From Treponema sp. (GTDB taxonomy: Bacteria; Spirochaetota; Spirochaetia; Treponematales; Treponemataceae): DNA of 5,197 bases. The notes beneath the pieces are model-generated. The model was not told where the DNA came from. It searched no databases and saw nothing but the letters and a program-made list of their open reading frames with translations. Numbering within the stretch: the first letter of the stretch is position 1; each line of letters begins with the position of its first letter. Location of the stretch: NCBI GenBank assembly GCA_003447785.1, contig DLYJ01000024.1:1-5197 (forward strand), written 5' to 3'. Shown here one piece after another: positions 1 through 4,008 of the stretch. Position numbers and translations under genes: made by a program.

Positions 1-155
1 GTGGGCGTTCTCTTCAAAAACAGCTCATCACCGCAAATGTCACCTATCAGCTTTCCTTTAAAATATACAAGGTATCCGCCCATCATAGATTTTATGACAA
101 TATCACCAGCTTCAGAAAAACAGTCGCGGACATATTCATTAAACTCATTCACCAT
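1..155 (-). CDS. TfoX N-terminal domain protein, partial (C-terminus off the left edge)
   Basis: Fifty-one codons are visible from an ATG at 155; the gene continues past base 1. The N-terminus starts MVNEFNEYV, and residues 24-48 carry the block typical of TfoX/Sxy N-terminal domains: MMGGYLVYF, then a GKLIGDI strand and DELFLK. The MMGGY turn and the LFLK end are what I recognise. Proteins with only this domain are common, small and mostly uncharacterised. The named family member, TfoX/Sxy, acts in competence regulation, but a competence role must not be assumed for a single-domain copy. The start is supported by a GGAG at 164-167 (read on the minus strand), 8 nt upstream. That ribosome site lies inside the last codons of the VOC gene, whose stop is 2 nt before this ATG, so the gene is the distal member of the operon and probably translationally coupled. 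Confidence 0.75.
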   Translation of the reverse strand, partial: MVNEFNEYVRDCFSEAGDIVIKSMMGGYLVYFKGKLIGDICGDELFLKRTP

Positions 156-157
156 AA

Positions 158-535
158 TTATCGCTCCATGAAAAATTCAATCTGTTCTCCAAGCGGCCCG
201 TAGCAAAATGCCATGCGGATTGGATATGGCGGATTTGAAGCGATGACTTTATCATTCGATTCTATAAAAACTTCGTAGCCTGCAGCCTTAACCTTTGACG
301 TGATTTCATCAACATCATCAGTAAGAAGGGCCATGTGACGAATTGCTCCAAGAGAATGAGTTCCCTCTGCATTTGTAAAAACCTCAAGCAGACCGTTTCC
401 CGTATCAATCATCAAACCTTCTTGCCATTCCCGAATGATTTTTAGACCAAGAAGCTCAATATAAAACTCTCGGACTTTTGTCAGCTCTTCTGCTGTTCCG
501 CATTTCATTGAAATATGGTGGATTCCTTTAATCAT
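158..535 (-). CDS. VOC family (glyoxalase/bleomycin-resistance/dioxygenase fold) protein
   Basis: A single-module vicinal-oxygen-chelate protein of 125 residues, the usual length for one module pair. It starts MIKGIHHIS. Counting from this ATG, putative metal ligands sit at the standard places: His6 in the first strand (GIHHIS), Glu51 in LLEVF, His67 in RHMALL and Glu120 in EQIEFF. All four are present, so an active metal site is plausible, but the substrate cannot be read from the sequence. Lactoylglutathione lyase-like, resistance and isomerase roles are all possible. A GTG at 541 would add two residues and overlap the GNAT stop as GTGA. I prefer the ATG at 535, because the strong ribosome site GGGGGAG (541-547) overlaps the GTG itself and lies 5 nt before the ATG. 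It sits between the GNAT and TfoX-like genes in one minus-strand operon. Confidence 0.88.
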   Translation of the reverse strand: MIKGIHHISMKCGTAEELTKVREFYIELLGLKIIREWQEGLMIDTGNGLLEVFTNAEGTHSLGAIRHMALLTDDVDEITSKVKAAGYEVFIESNDKVIASNPPYPIRMAFCYGPLGEQIEFFMER

Positions 536-537
536 TT

Positions 538-1008
538 TCACTCCCCCTGGGGAACATTCTCATTCAAACTTTTGTTCCGGTAATTAAGATTTGTTCTAAG
601 GGAATAACCTTCTCTTTCCCAAAAAGCATTTGCATCATCCTTATCCTTAAAAACAAGTCCAAAAATTTTACTGATGCCTTCTTTTTTCAAAGCCTCTTCT
701 GCTTCTTTTACAAGCTGACTTGCAATTCCCTGTCGCCGGAACGAAGGATGCACACACAAATGATGAATAATTGCCCGCCTTCCATCGTGACCTGTTAGAA
801 TCACCCCTACAACTTTTTGCTCATCCCCCGAACCATCCTCTGAAAGTGCCAGAAAACATGTATTGGGATTTCGTCTTAAGTAGCGTTCAATTCCTTCCCT
901 GCTGTTATCAACTGGATTCAAAGCTCTTCTACTTTGCTCCGTGCTGCACCAGAGCGAATAAATACTGTCATAGTCGTCAATCGTAACAAGTCTTGTTGTA
1001 ATGCTCAT
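538..1008 (-). CDS. GNAT family N-acetyltransferase
   Basis: A full-length GNAT protein of 156 residues. The acetyl-CoA binding motif A is clear: strand LCVHPSF at 84-90, then RRQGIAS at 91-97 (pyrophosphate loop, Q/R-x-x-G-x-A), followed by the helix QLVKEAEEAL. Motif B follows as KIFGLVF and DANAFWEREGY near 125-140. Upstream of motif A, VVGVILTGHDGRRAIIHH (66-83) resembles a clade of small bacterial acetyltransferases of unknown substrate, with RNPNTCFLAL (46-55) as a second conserved patch. The enzyme presumably moves an acetyl group from acetyl-CoA to an amine in the cytoplasm; nothing here shows the acceptor. The ATG at 1008 has a purine-rich GAGAAAG upstream and follows the stop of the 28-codon ORF by 2 nt. 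Its TGA stop lies 2 nt before the preferred start of the VOC gene. Confidence 0.9.
   Translation of the reverse strand: MSITTRLVTIDDYDSIYSLWCSTEQSRRALNPVDNSREGIERYLRRNPNTCFLALSEDGSGDEQKVVGVILTGHDGRRAIIHHLCVHPSFRRQGIASQLVKEAEEALKKEGISKIFGLVFKDKDDANAFWEREGYSLRTNLNYRNKSLNENVPQGE
541..547 (-). promoter_or_regulatory. Ribosome binding site GGGGGAG deciding the VOC start
   Basis: Read on the minus strand, GGGGGAG lies in the last codons of the GNAT gene and is 5 nt from the ATG at 535. It overlaps the in-frame GTG at 541, which makes that GTG an unlikely initiator. The location implies coupling with translation of the GNAT gene. Confidence 0.65.
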
Positions 1009-1010
1009 TT

Positions 1011-1097
1011 CTACTTTCTCTTTTTTGGTTTTGCTTCCGGCAGCTCATCATACATGGCATCAAAAAGTTCACACAAAAATTCCCTTGTAGATGCCAT
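1011..1097 (-). CDS. 28-codon mini-ORF, probable TfoX-like C-terminal remnant
   Basis: An ATG at 1097 opens a 28-residue frame ending at a TAG 2 nt before the GNAT start. It has good expression signals: AAGGGAG ends 7 nt before the ATG, and a TGCTATAAT element lies just upstream. The product begins MASTREFL, continues LCELFDAMYDELPEAKP and ends KKRK. From memory, the second half resembles the C-terminal helix and lysine-rich tail of TfoX-domain proteins (…YEELPxPKPKKK). The operon's last gene is also TfoX-like, so this may be the tail of a second, deleted copy that gained a start. It could be an expressed micropeptide, a leader ORF coupling to the GNAT gene, or decay. I recognise no function. 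Confidence 0.4.
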   Translation of the reverse strand: MASTREFLCELFDAMYDELPEAKPKKRK

Positions 1098-1113
1098 AGT
1101 AAGTCTCCCTTTA

Positions 1114-1122
1114 ATTATAGCA
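1114..1122 (-). promoter_or_regulatory. Extended -10 promoter element for the minus-strand operon
   Basis: TGCTATAAT reads on the minus strand from 1122 to 1114, a perfect consensus -10 with an extended TGn. No good -35 is seen 17 bp upstream (the bases there read TGAATC), so the extended element would carry recognition. Transcription would begin near 1107, leaving a leader of about 10 nt before the mini-ORF ATG and driving the mini-ORF, GNAT, VOC and TfoX-like genes. Confidence 0.55.
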
Positions 1123-1258
1123 TATATTTCAGACCTGATTCATTGTTTACCAGCCCGATGCTGGCTTCCTTTAGTCCCATATCAGGACCGGCACCGTGAG
1201 GAGCAGAATAGTGCCAGTCCTCATTTCCTTTTTCCTGCATCAACTTTATAAAGTCCAC
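1115..1258 (-). pseudogene. RtcB-like (RNA ligase) gene fragment
   Basis: A 47-codon open stretch runs from a GTG at 1258 to a TAA at 1115-1117. Its first half reads FIKLMQEKGNEDWHYS followed by APHGAG, which I recognise as the segment around the guanylylated histidine of RtcB 3'-phosphate RNA ligases (family pattern W-N/H-Y/F-S-A-P-H-G-A-G-R). The histidine codon is at 1196-1198. The Arg that normally follows is Pro, and the rest (DMGLKEASIG… to the stop) does not look like RtcB, whose C-terminal domain and upstream metal-binding domains are missing. This is debris, not an enzyme. Its stop overlaps the -10 element of the downstream operon. A small protein carrying a chance match is less likely, but the match is short. 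Confidence 0.45.
1185..1220. repeat. Inverted repeat, 10-bp arms
   Basis: GGACCGGCAC (1185-1194) pairs with GTGCCAGTCC (1211-1220) across 16 nt with one C/A mismatch. In a minus-strand RNA that position is a G-U pair, giving a continuous 10-bp stem. No T-run follows on either strand, so it is not a typical terminator. It lies inside the RtcB-like debris. Confidence 0.4.
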
Positions 1259-1477
1259 GCTGATTGCAGTAAAAGAAAATCTGATTTGTGCCGCTTATTT
1301 TGAACCTTGCTTCTGCGTTCTGTTCCGGGTAGAGTTTTTTGATTTCCACACCATCAGAGCGGACTGCTGCAATTACACAATACATCTCGCCAGCACACAA
1401 TTCAACCTACGCTTTGTAGAGTTCCAGTATTCAGTAAAACGCAGATTACAGCTGACAATGGCGCATTCATTTTTCTC
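1221..1477 (-). pseudogene. Unidentified small protein gene broken by a frameshift
   Basis: Two minus-strand frames read as protein-like pieces that join. The first (about 1477-1410) reads KNECAIVSCNLRFTEYW and then loses sense. The second (1406-1221) reads VELCAGEMYCVIAAVRSDG, then VEIKKLYPEQNAEARF, then SGTNQIFFYCNQRGLYKV, and stops at TGA 1221-1223. The frames differ as if one base had been lost near 1407-1412, where a TAG interrupts the second frame. Regular alternation of hydrophobic and charged residues suggests a former domain of about 85 residues. An ATG at 1385 could start a 54-residue piece but has no ribosome site. Its end overlaps the RtcB-like fragment by 38 bases in another frame. 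I do not recognise the family. Confidence 0.4.
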
Positions 1478-1486
1478 CTTCACTCA

Positions 1487-1495
1487 TGCTATAAT
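1487..1495 (+). promoter_or_regulatory. Extended -10 promoter element of sfsA
   Basis: TGCTATAAT occurs at 1487-1495, a perfect extended -10. No convincing -35 lies 17 bp upstream (bases 1467-1472 read TCATTT). Six bases separate the -10 from the ATG at 1502, so the expected transcription start coincides with the A of that ATG. The same nine bases occur on the other strand at 1122-1114. Confidence 0.6.
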
Positions 1496-1501
1496 CCTTT
1501 C

Positions 1502-2218
1502 ATGCACTACATGCACATTAAAAAAGCCCTTTTCATGGACCGCCCAAACCGCTTTATCGCTCATGTCCAGCTGGACGGCAAAACCGAAACTGTCCATGTA
1601 AAAAACACGGGCCGATGCCGGGAACTGCTGCTGCCAGAGGCCACCGTCTACCTCGAAAAAAGCGAAAATCCCCTTCGAAAGACAAAGTTCGATTTGATTG
1701 CAGTGGAAAAGACAGCAGGCTCCCAGGAAAAACTTCTCATCAATATGGACAGCCAGGCCCCCAACAAAGTGGCGGCGGAATGGATAGGTCAGAATAAAAA
1801 ATATTTTCCAGACCTGAAGCTTTTAAAAGCAGAATACAGTCTTGGAAATTCCCGCTTTGATTTTTATGCCGAATACAACGACAAGTCAGGCACCAGCCAC
1901 AAAATGCTCATCGAAGTAAAAGGCTGCACTCTGGAAAGGGATGGTGTCGCCCTTTTCCCTGATGCCCCTACCCTCCGCGGCCTTAAACATGTGCGGGAAC
2001 TCACTTCCCTGACAAAAAGCGGCCAATACGAAAGCATGATTCTTCTGATTGTGCAGATGACCGGCTGCAAATATTTTACCCCCAACAGAAAGACCCACGC
2101 CGACTTTGCCGACGCACTAAAAGAGGCAGAGGCCGCAGGAGTAAAAATCCTCGCCATTGAATGTCAGGTTCAGCCGGACAGCCTTGAAGCAAAAGATGAA
2201 ATTGAAGTAAGGTTGTAA
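1502..2218 (+). CDS. sfsA: SfsA family DNA-binding/nuclease-fold protein
   Basis: A full-length SfsA (sugar fermentation stimulation protein) of 238 residues, close to the usual 230-240. Family signatures are in order: RPNRFIAHV (14-22) in the N-terminal OB-like part, NTGRCRELL (35-43) matching the HxxNTG motif, NSRFDF (116-121), IEVKGCTLE (137-145) and FPDAPTLRGLKHVREL (152-167). Asp120, Glu138 and Lys140 form a PD-(D/E)xK-type arrangement, so nucleic-acid binding or cleavage is plausible. The E. coli protein was first linked to maltose gene expression, but its molecular role is not settled. The start is uncertain. ATG 1502 lies just after the -10 and would be leaderless. ATG codons at 1511 and 1535 lack a Shine-Dalgarno too, and the third would still keep RPNRF. 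The gene is more GC-rich than the region after it and stands alone. Confidence 0.93.
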   Translation: MHYMHIKKALFMDRPNRFIAHVQLDGKTETVHVKNTGRCRELLLPEATVYLEKSENPLRKTKFDLIAVEKTAGSQEKLLINMDSQAPNKVAAEWIGQNKKYFPDLKLLKAEYSLGNSRFDFYAEYNDKSGTSHKMLIEVKGCTLERDGVALFPDAPTLRGLKHVRELTSLTKSGQYESMILLIVQMTGCKYFTPNRKTHADFADALKEAEAAGVKILAIECQVQPDSLEAKDEIEVRL

Positions 2219-2227
2219 AAAATAAGA

Positions 2228-2244
2228 GGGGCCATTTTTGCCCC
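2228..2244. terminator. Possible weak terminator hairpin after sfsA
   Basis: GGGGC (2228-2232) pairs with GCCCC (2240-2244) around a 7-nt loop, 10 nt after the sfsA stop. On the plus strand no T-run follows. On the minus strand TCTTATTTTTT follows, so the shape fits a terminator for minus-strand transcription better. It may reduce read-through in both directions. Confidence 0.35.
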
Positions 2245-2256
2245 ACCCGCCCTTCT

Positions 2257-2348
2257 TTGAGCCGAAGCAGTCGGAAGCCTTGCCGACATAAAATATTACG
2301 GCTCAAGTCAAAGCAACTAAACGCAGAAACGCGGGGAAGGGACTGCTT
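2257..2348. repeat. Nested and crossing inverted repeats, possible structured RNA or recombination site
   Basis: Three perfect arms are present: TTGAGCCG (2257-2264) with CGGCTCAA (2299-2306); GTCGG (2270-2274) with CCGAC (2283-2287), nested inside it; and AAGCAGTC (2265-2272) with GACTGCTT (2341-2348). The first and third pairings cross, so an RNA copy could form an H-type pseudoknot, and the second pairing competes with the third at 2270-2272. GGGGA (2333-2337) can also pair with TCCCC (about 2361-2365). There is no T-run. I do not recognise a known riboswitch, 4.5S RNA or integron attC motif. Confidence 0.45.
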
Positions 2349-2416
2349 TCTCAGCATACTCCCCTTCACTATTATTTCGCATTTCTCTATACATTCAATC
2401 TGGCGTATTTTTATAT

Positions 2417-2464
2417 ATTACAATAAATTACAATAGCGTAACTTTTTCCAGTCTAAAATTACAA
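2417..2464 (+). repeat. Three ATTACAA direct repeats
   Basis: ATTACAA occurs at 2417-2423, 2427-2433 and 2458-2464, spaced 10 and 31 bp, close to whole helical turns. The first two continue as ATTACAATA. In such AT-rich DNA chance recurrence is possible. Helical phasing makes a protein-binding array worth considering. Confidence 0.35.
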
Positions 2465-2532
2465 ACTTTCGTACACATTCACAGAAATCATGTGATTTTT
2501 GGCAATTTTATGTATTAACATTTTATATACTC

Positions 2533-2619
2533 TGTATATACATTTTATATATTTTGTTTATCGAGTGTATATCTTTTGTATATTTCTTGTTTATCGTTTT
2601 ATTATACTTTGTATATTTT
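2533..2619 (+). repeat. 33-bp phased direct repeats, candidate centromere or operator array
   Basis: Two adjacent 33-bp units, 2554-2586 and 2587-2619, match at about 25 of 33 positions. Each begins TTGTTTATCG and ends near TTTGTATATTT. TGTATAT recurs at 2533, 2566, 2577 and 2610, spaced 33, 11 and 33 bp, so all copies face the same side of the helix within error. The array ends just before the promoter that would drive parA. In type Ib partition loci, arrays of this kind upstream of the ATPase gene are bound by the RHH protein, both as centromere and as operator; the role here is inferred from that. Confidence 0.5.
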
Positions 2620-2622
2620 GTC

Positions 2623-2651
2623 TTGCATTTTTCATATACATCGTTTATAAT
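2623..2651 (+). promoter_or_regulatory. Promoter of the parA operon
   Basis: TTGCAT (2623-2628) and a perfect TATAAT (2646-2651) are separated by 17 bp. The start would fall near 2658, at the left edge of the 30-bp palindrome, giving a leader of about 135 nt before parA. The TGTATAT repeats abut its upstream side. A weaker alternative is TATAAA at 2768-2773, which would leave a leader of under 20 nt and lacks a -35. Confidence 0.5.
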
Positions 2652-2689
2652 GTCTATACAGACATAAAAAACTGCAGTTTTTTATGTCT
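2650..2689. repeat. Perfect 30-bp palindrome plus overlapping 6-bp hairpin
   Basis: Bases 2660-2689 are a perfect palindrome centred on CTGCAG (2672-2677), with AGACATAAAAAA as left arm and its complement as right arm. ATGTCT at 2650-2655 also pairs with AGACAT at 2660-2665, so the left arm has two possible partners. It lies at the expected start of the parA transcript. It could be an operator, a partition site core, or a 5' RNA hairpin. It is followed by TCCTTGACTTG rather than a T-run, so a simple terminator is unlikely. Confidence 0.6.
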
Positions 2690-2704
2690 TCCTTGACTTG
2701 CGAT

Positions 2705-2736
2705 GTTTTAAGCCGCAGCATTTTGCGGATTAAAAC
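2705..2736 (+). repeat. Hairpin in the parA leader
   Basis: GTTTTAA (2705-2711) and CCGCA (2713-2717) pair with TGCGG (2724-2728) and TTAAAAC (2730-2736). This gives 12 base pairs with one internal G/A mismatch and a 6-nt loop. It lies within the predicted 5' leader between the promoter and parA. Confidence 0.5.
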
Positions 2737-2741
2737 TCGTC

Positions 2742-2757
2742 GCATTCGTGAGAATGC
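2742..2757 (+). repeat. Small hairpin with GTGA tetraloop before parA
   Basis: GCATTC (2742-2747) and GAATGC (2752-2757) form a perfect 6-bp stem closed by GTGA, which as RNA is a GNRA-type tetraloop. It lies about 25 nt before the parA ribosome site AGAGGG (2782-2787). Confidence 0.4.
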
Positions 2758-2791
2758 AACTATACTGTATAAACAAAGTTAAGAGGGAAAA

Positions 2792-3562
2792 ATGAAAACT
2801 TACACATTTGCCATTCAAAAGGGAGGAACCGGAAAAACTTCCGTATCTGTTTCAGTTGCTGTTGAACTTGCAAAACTCGGACGAACAATCTTAATCGACG
2901 CCGACCCTCAGGGAAATACCACAGACTGGATGAACCTTCCAAAACTGGAATATGAACTCTCTGACGTTCTTTCAGACAAATGCACAATCAAAGACGTAAT
3001 TCAGCCAACACAAGTCGAAAATCTTTTTATTATTCCTACAGCCGGAATCGACGGCGGACTTAGAACATATCAGGAAACAATCGCCCAGAAAGAGCAGTTC
3101 AAGCTGGCACAGCTTAAGAACGAACTTTCTGCCGCTTTTGACTACTGCGTAATCGATACTTCCCCGGCCTTTGGTGCTCTTGAAGAAAGCTGCTTTATTG
3201 CCAGCGACGAAGTAATCAACGTTCTTAAACTTGACCGTTTCAGCTACGACGGACTCAAGACCTTCAAGACAAACCTGGAGGCAATGAAGAAGCGCTACGA
3301 CAACTGCTATGGCGTAAGCGTAAAGGGCAAACCCTTCCTTCAAAAATTGATTCTGAATGAAAACAACAACGCCATTGCCCAGTGCCGTGACCTTGTAGCC
3401 CAATATAAGGCACTGGAGCCCAGCGGCTACAAGATTTTCGTCATTCCGACAGATACCGGCTTTAGAAAAGCCCAGACAACTTCAGTACCGGTGCAGGCAA
3501 TGGCAGGAACCAAAAAAGAAACCCTTTCCTCTCTTTCTGAAATCGCAGAGGCCTTAAAGTAG
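2792..3562 (+). CDS. parA: ParA/Soj-type partition ATPase
   Basis: A 256-residue ParA-superfamily ATPase that segregates DNA by ATP-dependent binding to the nucleoid. The deviant Walker A is KGGTGKTS (10-17) with signature Lys10 and Lys15. Walker A' is IDADPQGNT (35-43), and Walker B is CVIDTSP (119-125). The protein starts at the first strand (MKTYTFAIQ), with no N-terminal HTH, so it is of the short class (type Ib, ParF/Soj-like). Such proteins leave DNA recognition to a partner. That partner is probably the RHH protein whose gene begins 28 nt downstream. AGAGGG (2782-2787) supports the ATG, and the upstream promoter, palindrome and phased repeats suggest autoregulation. A MinD or Mrp role is unlikely, as I see neither a C-terminal amphipathic helix nor a cysteine pair. 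It could serve a plasmid, an ICE or, less likely, the chromosome. Confidence 0.9.
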   Translation: MKTYTFAIQKGGTGKTSVSVSVAVELAKLGRTILIDADPQGNTTDWMNLPKLEYELSDVLSDKCTIKDVIQPTQVENLFIIPTAGIDGGLRTYQETIAQKEQFKLAQLKNELSAAFDYCVIDTSPAFGALEESCFIASDEVINVLKLDRFSYDGLKTFKTNLEAMKKRYDNCYGVSVKGKPFLQKLILNENNNAIAQCRDLVAQYKALEPSGYKIFVIPTDTGFRKAQTTSVPVQAMAGTKKETLSSLSEIAEALK

Positions 3563-3590
3563 GCTAGGGCAGTTTTTAGGAGATAGAACA

Positions 3591-3995
3591 ATGCAGAAAG
3601 TACAGCCAGCTAAAAACACTTTTGACATGGATTTTTTGAATGCTTTTGATAAGCCAATCGGAGGAGCAGCATCAACAGCGACTTCTCCAACGGCCAGCCA
3701 ACCTGTAAAAATCGAAGCAAAGGCAGAGCCTGTTACGGAAATAGATCCGACATCAAGCATGGAAGATGAATTCGATTCTTCAGAAATCAGCATAGAAGAC
3801 GAGATTCCGGTTTCCAGGGCAATCAAGGCAACACAGATTGTTGTCCGCACGACAGAAAAGGAGCGAGAAGCCTTAAAGTCATATTTTATGAAGCACGGAG
3901 TGTCTCTTTCAAAGGGAATCAAGATTGCAATCAAATATCTTGAGCAGCAGGAGAAAAAAGGACTTGTTCATTTCTCTGATATAGGTCTTTACTAG
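3591..3995 (+). CDS. Small RHH-like DNA-binding protein, putative centromere-binding partner of ParA
   Basis: A 134-residue protein that I do not recognise by sequence identity. Its C-terminal 40 residues look like a ribbon-helix-helix domain: strand ATQIVVR (80-86), helix EKEREALKSYFMKHG (89-103), then SLSKGIKIAIKYLEQQ (105-120) as the second helix. The first 75 residues look disordered, rich in Ala, Ser, Thr and Pro, and strongly acidic at 58-71. A short conserved-looking segment, NTFDMDFLNAFDKP (9-22), may be a contact peptide. This layout of flexible tail plus RHH fits ParG and omega-type partners of short ParA proteins, which bind upstream repeats and stimulate the ATPase through the tail. 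I see no obvious arginine finger in the tail (the first Arg is 76), which is unusual. AGGAGA (3578-3583) marks the start. It is probably co-transcribed with parA. Confidence 0.6.
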   Translation: MQKVQPAKNTFDMDFLNAFDKPIGGAASTATSPTASQPVKIEAKAEPVTEIDPTSSMEDEFDSSEISIEDEIPVSRAIKATQIVVRTTEKEREALKSYFMKHGVSLSKGIKIAIKYLEQQEKKGLVHFSDIGLY

Positions 3996-4008
3996 GAGCG
4001 CAAAATCC

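Larger units (their letters stand above)
1098..1501. other. 404-base stretch without an intact gene, mostly gene debris
   Basis: Between the minus-strand operon and sfsA I find no uninterrupted gene. The stretch holds two minus-strand gene remnants (an RtcB-like fragment and an unidentified frameshifted protein), an inverted repeat at 1185-1220, and the promoters of the flanking units near its two ends. A short dyad CCAGC/GCTGG at about 1151-1165 is too weak to assign. Confidence 0.6.
2219..2791. other. 573-base non-coding control region between sfsA and parA
   Basis: No credible gene is seen. From left to right it holds a small GC hairpin (2228-2244), a cluster of nested and crossing inverted repeats (2257-2348), then about 330 very AT-rich bases. 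The AT-rich part carries ATTACAA repeats, a small palindrome AAATCA-TG-TGATTT (2485-2498), 33-bp phased direct repeats and a promoter. A perfect 30-bp palindrome and two hairpins lead up to the parA ribosome site AGAGGG (2782-2787). The sharp composition change near 2371 may mark where the partition/replication module begins. By analogy with other par loci, this region is the best candidate for the centromere. Confidence 0.6.

Noticed and set aside
1..155. Competence regulator assignment for the TfoX-like gene
   Set aside because: Only the N-terminal domain is visible and single-domain TfoX proteins are widespread in bacteria with no known competence, so no role is assigned.
934..1251. Open frame of 105 codons, plus strand
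   Set aside because: It lies antisense to the GNAT gene start, the mini-ORF and the RtcB-like debris, shows no domain pattern and has no ribosome site.
2257..2348. Integron attC or known riboswitch
   Set aside because: The attC core boxes (GTTRRRY and RYYYAAC) are not in the right places, and no cobalamin, TPP or SAM riboswitch core was recognised.
2521..2640. CRISPR array
   Set aside because: Only two to three imperfect AT-rich units without separate spacers, and no cas genes.
2660..2689. Rho-independent terminator
   Set aside because: The stem is long and perfect, but it is followed by mixed sequence rather than a T-run and lies just downstream of a promoter that should serve parA.
2499..2696. 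Open frame of 65 codons, plus strand, very hydrophobic (many Tyr, Ile, Phe)
   Set aside because: It starts at a TTG without a ribosome site and its composition simply reflects the AT-rich repeats; it also runs through the promoter and palindrome.
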